Shown: one piece after another, positions 1-7,656 of the stretch
Position numbering within the stretch: the stretch's first letter is position 1
How the letters are laid out: every line of letters starts with the position of its first letter
Source: Streptomyces longwoodensis
Lineage (GTDB): Bacteria; Actinomycetota; Actinomycetes; Streptomycetales; Streptomycetaceae
Direction: 5' to 3'
Length of the DNA stretch: 64,000 nucleotides
Assembly: GCF_001514125.1 (NCBI RefSeq)
Contig: NZ_KQ948559.1
Span: forward strand, 265,749-329,748
Position numbers and translations under genes: made by a program
Notes under the pieces: model-generated
Database searches by the model: none
What the model saw: the letters and a program-made list of their open reading frames with translations, nothing else
What the model was told of the DNA's origin: nothing

Positions 1-970
1 GGCCCGCGGCGCCGACGCGATCCACTACTTCCAGTGGCGCCAGTCCCGCCAGGGCGCCGAGAAGTTCCACTCCGGCATGGTCAGCCACGCGGGGGAGCAC
101 GGCCGCACCTTCCAGGAGGTGGTGGAGCTCGGCGCCGACCTCGCCCGCATCGGACCCGAGGTGGCCGGCCGCCGGGTCGGCGCCGACATCGCCGTCCTGC
201 ACGACTGGGACGCCTGGTGGGCGAGCGCCCAGGACGGCCGCCCCTCCGCCCGCGTCGACCTGCCGGACGTCCTGCACGCCTGGCACCGCGCCCTGTGGGA
301 GGCCCACCTCACCACCGACTTCGCCCACCCCGAGCACGACCTCGGCGGCTACCGGCTCGTCGTCGTCCCCCAGCTCTACGCCCTGACCGACGCGGCGACC
401 GACCACCTCCTCGCCTACGTCCGCGCCGGCGGCACCCTGGTCAGCGGGTTCCTCACGGGCGTCGCCGACCAGGACGACCGCGTCCGCGAGGGCGGCATGG
501 ACGCCCGGCTGCGCGCCCTGTTCGGCATCCGCACGCTGCACGAGTGGTGGCCGCTGGAGGCGGGGGAGACGGCCCCCTGCGACGGCTTCGACGGCACCCT
601 GTGGTCGGAGGAGATCGAGTCCGACGACACGGCCGACGAGACGATCCCCTACGTCGGCGGGGAACTCGACGGGCTGCCCGCCGTCCTGCGCCGGGGCCGC
701 GCCTGGTACCTCTCCACCCTCCCGGAGCCGGACGCCCTGCGCGCCCTGCTGACCCGCATCGCCACGGACGCCGGGGTCCGGCCCGTCCTGGCCGGACTCC
801 CGGCGGACGTCGAGGCCGTGCGCCGGGGCGACCTGCTGTTCCTGCTCCACCACGGGCGCGAGCCGGTCGTCGTCGACGTCCCCGGCACCCACCACGACCT
901 GCTCACCGGGACCGCGCACACGGACCGGGTGCCCCTCGGCCGCTACGGAGCGGTGGTGCTGCGGTCATGA
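1..970 (+). CDS. GH42 beta-galactosidase, 5' truncated by window edge
   Basis: The open frame runs in from the window edge (frame 2) to TGA at 968-970, so only the C-terminal ~320 residues are present. The visible part starts in the end of a TIM barrel (IHYFQWRQSRQG and a GAEKFHSGMV motif) and continues into the Rossmann-like trimerisation domain (AVLHDWDAWWA) and a small C-terminal beta domain, the layout of GH42 beta-galactosidases. The family removes terminal beta-galactose from oligosaccharides, usually in the cytoplasm. The stop overlaps the next gene's ATG (ATGA), so the two are translationally coupled. Beside GH95, GH12 and GH31 genes a role in stripping galactose from xyloglucan side chains is inferred. 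The catalytic acid/base and nucleophile lie outside or at the edge of the window and cannot be checked. Confidence 0.9.
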   Translation, partial: ARGADAIHYFQWRQSRQGAEKFHSGMVSHAGEHGRTFQEVVELGADLARIGPEVAGRRVGADIAVLHDWDAWWASAQDGRPSARVDLPDVLHAWHRALWEAHLTTDFAHPEHDLGGYRLVVVPQLYALTDAATDHLLAYVRAGGTLVSGFLTGVADQDDRVREGGMDARLRALFGIRTLHEWWPLEAGETAPCDGFDGTLWSEEIESDDTADETIPYVGGELDGLPAVLRRGRAWYLSTLPEPDALRALLTRIATDAGVRPVLAGLPADVEAVRRGDLLFLLHHGREPVVVDVPGTHHDLLTGTAHTDRVPLGRYGAVVLRS

Positions 971-3165
971 GCGCCGGCCCCGTCCACGGCACCTGGGAGC
1001 CCGAGCCCGCCGCCCGCTGGGAGGACGCCTTCCTCACCGGCAACGGCCACCACGGCGCCCTGGTGTCGGGCGACCCGGAGGCCGACCGGGTGATCGTCAC
1101 CCAGCACACCCTGGTCCGCCCCAACGGCTCGGAACACGCCGGGCCGCCGGAGCTCGCCGACCGGCTCACCGCGCTGCAGGACCGCCTGCTGGCCGGCGAC
1201 CCGCGGGCCGCCGAGGACTTCACCGACGGACGGCCGCTGCAGTGGGTGCAGCCCTTCCACCCGGCCTTCCGCGTCCACCTGGACCGGACCGTGCCGGAGC
1301 CCCGCCCCGCCTACCGGCGCCGCGTCGACTTCACCACCGGGGTGGTCGAGGCGACCTGCGGCGACTGGCGCAGCCGGGTCTTCGTCTCCCGCGCCGACGA
1401 CGTGGTCGTCCAGTACGTCACCGCGCCCGGCCCGTCCCTCACCCTCTCCCTGGACCACCGCCTGCCCGGCGCCCCGGCCCGCCTGGGCGTCGGCCAGGGG
1501 GCCGTCCTCACCCCCGAGGGCGCCGTGCTGAGCCTGCGGGCCCGCTACCCGGGCGGCGACCGCGCCTACACCGGCGTCACGGTCGCCGCCGTCACGGGCG
1601 GCACGACCGCCCTCGGCCCGCGCGGCCTGCGCGTCGAGCACGCCGACGCCCTCCTGCTGCTCACCCGCGTCCACCGGCACACCGGCGACCTCGACGTCGT
1701 CCCCGCGTCCCGCGCCCTGCGCGACCTGGCGCGGGAGCCGTACGACGACCTGCTGGAGCGGCACCTCGCCCGGCACCGCGGCGCCTACCGCCGCGTCACC
1801 CTCGACCTGCGCGCCGACCCCGCCGAACGCGAGCTGCCCGGCAGCGAGCTGCTGAAGCGTCCGGGCAGCCCGGCCCTGCTGGAGCGGCTCTTCGCGGCCG
1901 GCCGCTACCACCTGCTGTCCTCCTCCGGGGTCCTGCCGCCCCGGCTGACCGGCCTGTGGACCGGCGAGTGGTCCACCGCCTGGTCGGGCGCGTTCACCCT
2001 GGACGCCAACCTGGGCCTGCAGACCGCCGGCGCCGCGGCCGCCGACCTGCCCGAGGTCACCGAGGCCCTGGCCGCTCTGGTCCGGCGCCAGCTGCCCGAC
2101 TGGCGGGACAACGCCCGCGCGGTCTTCGGCACCCGCGGCGCCGTCGCCCCCGCCCACACCGACGGCGAGTCGGGCCACTGCGTCCACTTCAGCCGTGAGT
2201 ACCCGCTGCACCTGTGGACCGCGGGCGCCGACTGGCTGCTCAAGCCGCTCGTCGACCACGACGACACCCGGGGCGCACGCGACCCCCGCACGGCCGCCGC
2301 CCTCGCCGAAGTCGCCACCTTCTACGAGGATTTCCTCACCCGCACGGACGCCGACGGACGCCTCGTCGTGGTGCCCTCCTACTCCCCGGAGAACCGGCCC
2401 GCGAACGCGGGCTGGGGCACGCTCGACGCGGCCATGGACCTCTCGGCGGCCCGCCACGCCCTGCGCACGGCCGCCGCCTACCACCTCGGCACCCCGGACG
2501 CCGACCGCTGGCGCGCCCTCGCCGACCGGCTCCCGCCCCACCGGGTCAACGCCGACGGCGCCCTCGCCGAATGGGCCCGCCCGGAGCTGGCGGACTCCTA
2601 CGACCACCGGCACCTCAGCCACCTCTACGGCGTCTGGCCGCTCGACGAGATCACCCCGTACGACACCCCCGCCCTGGCCGCCGCCGCGCACCGGGCGCTG
2701 GAGCTGCGCGGCACGGAGAACGACTCCGCGCACGGCCACCTCCACCACGCCCTGGTCGCGGCCCGCCTCCGGGACGGCCGGCGGGTCGCGCAGGCGCTCA
2801 CCGCCGTGCTGGAGGGCGACTGCTTCCACCCCTCCCTGATGAGCGCCCACTACCCGAACCGCGACGTCTACAACGCCGACGCCGCCCACACCCTGCCCAC
2901 GGTGCTCGTCGAGGCGCTGGTCCAGTCGACCCCCGACCGGCTGGTCCTGCTCCCCGCGCCGCCCCCGTCCCTCCGCGAGGGCGAACTGCGGGGCGTGCGC
3001 ACCCGGTTCGGGGCCCGGGTCGACCTCACCTGGACGTCCGACGGCGCAACGGCCGTCGTCCGCCCGACGCGCACCGCGCGCGTCGACCTCAGGACCCCCT
3101 CCGGTGCCCGGCCGCTCGACCTGGTCGCCGGAGAGGACCGCGTCGTCCGTCTGGAGGCGCGGTGA
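967..3165 (+). CDS. GH95-like glycoside hydrolase (putative alpha-L-fucosidase)
   Basis: This 732-residue protein has the GH95 order: an N-terminal beta-sandwich beginning with the family-like WEDAFLTGNGHHGALVSG, a helical linker, an (alpha/alpha)6 barrel containing GLWTGEWSTAWSG, and a C-terminal beta domain. There is no signal peptide, so it is probably cytoplasmic. The start is ATG at 967, overlapping the upstream stop; the open frame further upstream is a shadow of the GH42 gene. GH95 enzymes cleave alpha-1,2-L-fucose or related L-galactose. In characterised members the barrel carries an N-x-N pair that binds the catalytic water; here the corresponding segment appears to read LDANLGLQ (D346, N348), so the exact specificity is uncertain. 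Its position between beta-galactosidase and GH12 genes supports a role in debranching a hemicellulose. Confidence 0.8.
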   Translation: MSAGPVHGTWEPEPAARWEDAFLTGNGHHGALVSGDPEADRVIVTQHTLVRPNGSEHAGPPELADRLTALQDRLLAGDPRAAEDFTDGRPLQWVQPFHPAFRVHLDRTVPEPRPAYRRRVDFTTGVVEATCGDWRSRVFVSRADDVVVQYVTAPGPSLTLSLDHRLPGAPARLGVGQGAVLTPEGAVLSLRARYPGGDRAYTGVTVAAVTGGTTALGPRGLRVEHADALLLLTRVHRHTGDLDVVPASRALRDLAREPYDDLLERHLARHRGAYRRVTLDLRADPAERELPGSELLKRPGSPALLERLFAAGRYHLLSSSGVLPPRLTGLWTGEWSTAWSGAFTLDANLGLQTAGAAAADLPEVTEALAALVRRQLPDWRDNARAVFGTRGAVAPAHTDGESGHCVHFSREYPLHLWTAGADWLLKPLVDHDDTRGARDPRTAAALAEVATFYEDFLTRTDADGRLVVVPSYSPENRPANAGWGTLDAAMDLSAARHALRTAAAYHLGTPDADRWRALADRLPPHRVNADGALAEWARPELADSYDHRHLSHLYGVWPLDEITPYDTPALAAAAHRALELRGTENDSAHGHLHHALVAARLRDGRRVAQALTAVLEGDCFHPSLMSAHYPNRDVYNADAAHTLPTVLVEALVQSTPDRLVLLPAPPPSLREGELRGVRTRFGARVDLTWTSDGATAVVRPTRTARVDLRTPSGARPLDLVAGEDRVVRLEAR

Positions 3166-3196
3166 ACCCCCTCCCCCCACCCATGGAAGGGACACC

Positions 3197-3910
3197 ATGG
3201 CAGCACGCACACCGAGCCGTCTCACCCGGTTGGCGCTGGCGGCCGCCCTCGCGATCGGTGCCACGGTCGGCCTCGCCTCCGCCCCCGCCTCGGCCGCCGT
3301 CTGGAGCTCCTGCGACCAGTGGGGCACCACCACGCTGAACGGCTACACGCTCTACAACAACATCTGGGGCTCCGGCGCCGGCAGCCAGTGCGTCTGGGCC
3401 AACTCCGGCACCAACTGGGGCGTGTGGGCCGACCACCCCAACACCGGCGGCATCAAGTCGTACCCCGACGCCAAGAAGGTGATCAACAAGTCGATCACCT
3501 CGCTCTCCTCGCTCACCAGCAGCTACAACGTCACGGTCCCGTCGTCCGGCGCCTACAACACGTCCTACGACATCTGGGACACCGACTACGACTACGAGAT
3601 CATGCTCTGGGTCAACAAGACCGGGGCCGTCGGACCCCTCGGCACCTCGCAGGGCACCGTGACGCTGGGCGGGCACACCTGGACCGTGTACAAGGGCAGC
3701 AACGGCGCCAACGAGGTCTTCTCGTTCGTCCGCACCTCGAACTCGACCTCCGGGACCGTCAATGTCCTGCCCATCCTGAAGTGGATCAAGGACACCAAGG
3801 GCTGGTTCGGCAACGAGACCATCGGCGACGTCCAGTTCGGCTACGAGATCACCTCGTCGTCCGGCGGCCTGAACTTCCAGACCAACAACCTGACTGTCAG
3901 CAGCAGTTGA
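3197..3910 (+). CDS. Secreted GH12 endoglucanase / xyloglucanase
   Basis: The product (237 residues) starts with a Sec signal peptide (TRLALAAALAIG, cleavage near ASAA/VWSS at about residue 34). The mature part is a compact GH12 jelly roll: CDQWGTTTLNGYTLYNN near the N-terminus, NTGGIKSYP, then the nucleophile in YEIMLW (E134) and the acid/base in FGYEIT (E217). Both catalytic glutamates are present. GH12 enzymes hydrolyse beta-1,4-glucan or xyloglucan backbones outside the cell. The ATG at 3197 is chosen because GGAAGGG lies just upstream and the signal peptide begins there. There is no carbohydrate-binding module. It is the last gene of the plus-strand glycosidase run and ends in a strong hairpin. 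Confidence 0.93.
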   Translation: MAARTPSRLTRLALAAALAIGATVGLASAPASAAVWSSCDQWGTTTLNGYTLYNNIWGSGAGSQCVWANSGTNWGVWADHPNTGGIKSYPDAKKVINKSITSLSSLTSSYNVTVPSSGAYNTSYDIWDTDYDYEIMLWVNKTGAVGPLGTSQGTVTLGGHTWTVYKGSNGANEVFSFVRTSNSTSGTVNVLPILKWIKDTKGWFGNETIGDVQFGYEITSSSGGLNFQTNNLTVSSS

Positions 3911-3927
3911 CCCACCGATCGGAGCGG

Positions 3928-3961
3928 AAGGGCCGGCTTCCCCCGCGGGGAGCCGGCCCTT
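3928..3961. terminator. Hairpin terminator between convergent GH12 and GH31 genes
   Basis: An 11-bp perfect inverted repeat (AAGGGCCGGCT / AGCCGGCCCTT) encloses a C/G-rich 12-nt loop. It lies between the convergent ends of the GH12 and GH31 genes and could serve both. Confidence 0.8.
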
Positions 3962-3970
3962 CCCGCGCGC

Positions 3971-6019
3971 CTACTCCGCGACCGGCAGCCGCGCGCCGTC
4001 CCGCAGGAACAGCGGGATGCGCTCCAGCGGCGCGTCCACGGTGACGGGCCCGCCGCCCGCGTACGCCGCGCCGGTCCACGCGTCGGTCCAGCCCGCGCCG
4101 GCCGGCAGGTGCACCGTGCGGGTGGTGGCCCCCGCCTCCAGGACCGGGGCGACCAGCAGGTCCCGCCCCAGCAGGTAGGCGTCCGCCACGTCCCAGGCCG
4201 CCGGGTCGTCCGGGAACTCCAGGAACAGCGGGCGCATCACGGGCAGCCCCTCCTCGTGGGCCTCGCGCATCACCTGCAGGACGTACGGCCGCAGCCGTTC
4301 CCGCAGCCGGAGGTAGCGCTCCATGACCGCGCCGGCCTCCTCCCCGTACGACCACACTTCGTTGGGGCCGCCGGTCATGTCCGGGCCCAGCGGCATGGCC
4401 GGGTCGCGGAAGCCGTGCAGGCGCATCAGCGGGGACAGCGCGCCGAACTGGAACCAGCGCACCATCACCTCGCGGTACGCCGGGTCGTCCGGGTCGCCGC
4501 CGTGGAAGCCGCCGATGTCGGTGTTCCACCACGGGATGCCGGACAGCGCCGTGTTCAGGCCGGCCGCAACCTGGCGGCGCAGGGTCGCGAAGTCGGTGCC
4601 GATGTCGCCCGACCACAGCGCGGCGCCGTAGCGCTGACTGCCCGCCCAGGCCGAGCGGTTGAGGGTGATCACCTCGTCGTCGCCGGCACCGGACGCGCGC
4701 AGGCCCTCGTGGAACGTGCGGGAGTTCTCGGCCGGGTAGAGGTTGCCGACCTCCAGGCCGGGGCCCGCCCAGTAGCGCAGGTTCTCCGGAAAGCCCGGCT
4801 TCAGCTCCGGCTCGCAGGCGTCCAGCCAGAACGCCGTGATGCCGTACGGCTCCAGGTAGTTCTCCCGGATCCGCGACCACACGAAGTCCCGGGCCTCGGG
4901 GTTGGTCGCGTCGTAGAACGCCACCTGGACGGTCGAGGCGACCTGCTTGTCCGGCCAGTCGGCGTGCGCCATCGGGCCGTACTGGGTGCCGATGAGGTAA
5001 CCGCGCTGCTCCATCACCGGGTGGTTCTCCGACAGCGGGGACACGGACGGCCACACCGAGACGACCAGCTTGACGCCCAGCTCGTCCAGTTCGCGCACCA
5101 TGGCCGCGGGGTCGGGCCATTCCGCCGGGTCGAACCTCCACTCGCCGAGGTGCGTCCAGTGGAAGAAGTCGCAGACGATCGCGCTGAGCGGCAGGCCCCG
5201 CCGCTTGTACTCCCGGGCCACCGACAGCAGTTCGTCCTGCGTGCGGTAGCGCAGCTTGCACTGCCAGAACCCGGCCGCCCACTCCGGCAGCATCGGTGTG
5301 CGGCCGGTCACCGCGCTGTAGCGGCGCTGCCCGTCGGCCGGCGTGCCCGCGGCGATCCAGTAGTCGATCTGCCGGGCCGAGTCGGCCACCCAGCGGGTGC
5401 CGTTGTGCGCCAGCTCCACCCGCCCGATGGCCGGGTTGTTCCACAACAGGGTGTAGCCGCGGCTGGAGGTCAGCACCGGCACGCTCACCTCGGCGTTGCG
5501 CTGCACCAGGTCGAGGACCAGGCCCTTCTGGTCGAACCGGCCGTGCTGGTGCTGCCCCAGGCCGTACAGCCGCTCCCCGTCGTAGGCGGCGAACCGCTGC
5601 TCCAGCCGGTGGTGGCCGCCCCCGACCGCCGTGTACAGCCGCGGTCCCGGCCACCAGAAGTGGGCGCGCTCCTCGGCGAGCAGTTCGGACCCGTCCTCCG
5701 TGCGCAGGAAGCGGACCAGGCCCTCGGCGTCCACCTCGACGGTCAGCGCGCCGACCGTCACCCGGCCCCGGCCGTCCTCGACCTTCACGGTGGCGGGGGC
5801 GGGCGGCGCCCCGTCGAGCAGGGCGCCCGGCAGGTCCTCCAGGACCGGCCCGCCGAGCCGCGCCCGGACCCGGACCGCGTCCGGACCCCACGGTTCGACG
5901 CGGACCGTCTCCTGGCGGCCGCTCCACTCCAGCGCCCCGCCCCGCTCGCGGAACGTGCCGACGGTCGGGGACGACTGCGCGAGGCTGACCTCGGGTGCGT
6001 GTGCGGCAGGCTGATTCAC
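3971..6019 (-). CDS. GH31 alpha-glycosidase (alpha-xylosidase-like)
   Basis: The 682-residue protein has the GH31 layout: N-terminal beta-sandwich, a (beta/alpha)8 barrel and two C-terminal beta domains. The nucleophile sits in FWLDACEPE (D400) and the acid/base in WSGDIGTDF (D472). There is no signal peptide, so it acts in the cytoplasm on imported oligosaccharides. The GTG start at 6019 has AGGAG about 9 nt upstream. GH31 includes alpha-glucosidases and alpha-xylosidases; the FWLDxxEPE nucleophile motif and the company of GH12, GH42 and GH95 genes favour an alpha-xylosidase removing xylose from xyloglucan oligosaccharides. It is co-directional with and downstream of the LacI regulator, with a 183-nt gap holding an 8-bp tandem repeat. 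Confidence 0.88.
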   Translation of the reverse strand: MNQPAAHAPEVSLAQSSPTVGTFRERGGALEWSGRQETVRVEPWGPDAVRVRARLGGPVLEDLPGALLDGAPPAPATVKVEDGRGRVTVGALTVEVDAEGLVRFLRTEDGSELLAEERAHFWWPGPRLYTAVGGGHHRLEQRFAAYDGERLYGLGQHQHGRFDQKGLVLDLVQRNAEVSVPVLTSSRGYTLLWNNPAIGRVELAHNGTRWVADSARQIDYWIAAGTPADGQRRYSAVTGRTPMLPEWAAGFWQCKLRYRTQDELLSVAREYKRRGLPLSAIVCDFFHWTHLGEWRFDPAEWPDPAAMVRELDELGVKLVVSVWPSVSPLSENHPVMEQRGYLIGTQYGPMAHADWPDKQVASTVQVAFYDATNPEARDFVWSRIRENYLEPYGITAFWLDACEPELKPGFPENLRYWAGPGLEVGNLYPAENSRTFHEGLRASGAGDDEVITLNRSAWAGSQRYGAALWSGDIGTDFATLRRQVAAGLNTALSGIPWWNTDIGGFHGGDPDDPAYREVMVRWFQFGALSPLMRLHGFRDPAMPLGPDMTGGPNEVWSYGEEAGAVMERYLRLRERLRPYVLQVMREAHEEGLPVMRPLFLEFPDDPAAWDVADAYLLGRDLLVAPVLEAGATTRTVHLPAGAGWTDAWTGAAYAGGGPVTVDAPLERIPLFLRDGARLPVAE

Positions 6020-6109
6020 GTGGCGTGCTCCTGGAGGAGGGCAGACAGGGCGGTGCCCCGGGGCGGACCCGGTGCGCGAGTGACCTGGACGGGAGAAAAA
6101 CCTCTGGAC

Positions 6110-6165
6110 GGAGAGACGGAGAGACGGAGAGACGGAGAGACGGGGAGACGGGGAGATGGGGAGGC
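6110..6165. repeat. Seven-unit 8-bp purine-rich tandem repeat
   Basis: Four perfect GGAGAGAC units are followed by three degenerate units (GGGGAGAC, GGGGAGAT, GGGGAGGC) between the lacI stop and the GH31 start. The tract then grades into further G-rich sequence up to about 6200. Confidence 0.85.
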
Positions 6166-6202
6166 GGAGGAGACGGCGGGGACGGCGGGGGCGGTGGGGG
6201 AG

Positions 6203-7216
6203 TCAGCCGGCCGAGGGAGCGGGGCCGGAGCTCGCGCGGACGGTCAGCTCGGGCGCGAGCAGCACCACGTCGTCCTCGCGCCGCCCGTCGAGCTTGGCGA
6301 CCAGGCGCTCCACGGCGTACCGGCCCATGTCCTGCGCGGGGATGGCGACCGAGGTCAGCCGCACGGACGCCTGGGTGGCGACCTGGTCGGGACAGATACC
6401 GACCACGGAGACGTCCTCGGGCACCGCCCGGCCCTGCTGGCGCAGCAGCGCGAGCAGCGGCTCCACCGCCGACTCGTTCTGCACGACGAAGCCCGTGGTC
6501 CCGGGGCGCTCGTCGAGGATCCGGGCGAGCGTCACGGCCATCGCGTCGTACCCGCCCTCGCACGGCCGGTGCAGCACCCGCAGCCCCGCCTCGCGCGCCC
6601 GGGACCGCAGTCCGTCCAGGGTGCGCTCGGCGAAGCCGGTGTGCCGCTCGTAGACCGCGGGGGCCTCGCCGATCACCGCGACGTCCCGGTGGCCCAGCGT
6701 GGCCAGGTGCTCCACGCACAGCGCGCCGGTCGCGGCCCAGTCCAGGTCGACGCAGGTCAGCCCGGAGGTGTCGGAGGGCAGCCCGATCAGGACCGACGGC
6801 CGGCCGGTCCGCCGCAGCAACGGCAGCCGCTCGTCGTCGAGTTCGACGTCCATCACGATCATCGCGTCGGCCAGCCCGCTCCCGGTGACGCGGCGGACCG
6901 CGTCGGGCCCCTCCTCGCCGGTGAGCAGCAGGACGTCGTAGCCGTGGAGGCGGGCGGTGGTGGCCACCGCGATGGCGATCTCCATCATCACCGGCACGTA
7001 CATGTCCGTGCGCAGCGGGATCATCAGCGCGATGATGTTGGACCTGCTGCTGGCCAGGGCGCGGGCGCCCGCGTTGGGGTGGTAGCCCAGCACCCGGATG
7101 CTCTGCTCGACCCGCTCCCGGGTGGTGGCGGAGATGGACCGCTTGCCGCTGAGGACGTAGCTCACCGTGCTCGCCGAGACTCCGGCGTGCTGGGCGACCT
7201 CGGCGAGAGTGACCAT
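6203..7216 (-). CDS. LacI-family transcriptional repressor
   Basis: This 337-residue regulator has an N-terminal LacI helix-turn-helix (TLAEVAQHAGVSASTVSYVL, residues 3-22) and hinge helix (residues about 48-58), followed by a periplasmic-binding-protein-like sugar-sensing domain. It probably binds a sugar or oligosaccharide released by the neighbouring enzymes and then leaves its operator. The ATG at 7216 begins directly with the helix-turn-helix. Two palindromes sharing GAAGCGCTTC lie at 7232-7249 and 7322-7339 just upstream, so autoregulation and control of the downstream GH31 gene are likely. Control of the divergent glycosidase run beyond the left edge cannot be judged from this window. 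Confidence 0.92.
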   Translation of the reverse strand: MVTLAEVAQHAGVSASTVSYVLSGKRSISATTRERVEQSIRVLGYHPNAGARALASSRSNIIALMIPLRTDMYVPVMMEIAIAVATTARLHGYDVLLLTGEEGPDAVRRVTGSGLADAMIVMDVELDDERLPLLRRTGRPSVLIGLPSDTSGLTCVDLDWAATGALCVEHLATLGHRDVAVIGEAPAVYERHTGFAERTLDGLRSRAREAGLRVLHRPCEGGYDAMAVTLARILDERPGTTGFVVQNESAVEPLLALLRQQGRAVPEDVSVVGICPDQVATQASVRLTSVAIPAQDMGRYAVERLVAKLDGRREDDVVLLAPELTVRASSGPAPSAG

Positions 7217-7231
7217 CCAGCTCTCCAGGCG

Positions 7232-7249
7232 GTGTGAAGCGCTTCGACA
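7232..7249. promoter_or_regulatory. Putative LacI operator 1
   Basis: The site has the core GAAGCGCTTC and a complete right arm GCTTCGACA, but a degenerate left arm. It lies 16-33 nt upstream of the repressor start. Confidence 0.6.
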
Positions 7250-7321
7250 GTGCGCGGGGCGAACAGGGGCGGTTTGAGGGTGGTTCGACAGTAGCTTCGG
7301 CGCGAGTCGGTGTCCATAGGT

Positions 7322-7339
7322 TGTCGAAGCGCTTCGACA
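7322..7339. promoter_or_regulatory. Putative LacI operator 2, perfect 18-bp palindrome
   Basis: The sequence TGTCGAAGCGCTTCGACA is a perfect palindrome with the central CG typical of LacI-family operators. A further half-site GGTTCGACA lies at 7282-7290. Confidence 0.7.
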
Positions 7340-7656
7340 GCTTTCTACTGTGCGCCGTACGACGCCGTGGCCGCCCCCGGCCCCGGTCCCGGCCCCATCC
7401 TTCCGCGCCCGTCGCCGGTGCGTCGCCCGACCGGCCCAAACCGCCGTACGTCACCTGGCGTGCCCGGCGACCGGGCCGCGGCCAGCGCGGCCAAGGGTCC
7501 GGGGCGTGCCGGCGCGCCCGTCCGGCGCGTCCCCGGCGTGCCAAGGCGTGCGCGCAGGGTGGTGACCTTGTCCGGGATCGGGTACCAACGATCGGGTAGC
7601 ACCCGTCGGTAACCGAACGTCCCCCCCCATCCCGATTCGCGGCGAGGTGAGCCTCC

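Larger units (their letters stand above)
7217..7656. other. Divergent intergenic region lacI / acyl-CoA dehydrogenase
   Basis: These 440 nt hold the two operators near the lacI side and no convincing gene. On the right, an imperfect inverted repeat spans about 7580-7613 (GGTACC...CGATCGGGT / ACCCGTCGGTAACC), which may be a regulator site for the acyl-CoA dehydrogenase gene. Open frames here run through GC-rich sequence without a ribosome site. Confidence 0.5.

Noticed and set aside
943..3333. Long minus-strand open frame opposite the GH95-like gene
   Set aside because: It is a GC-driven shadow: low-complexity Gly/Val/Arg translation, no ribosome site, and the opposite strand encodes a recognisable enzyme.
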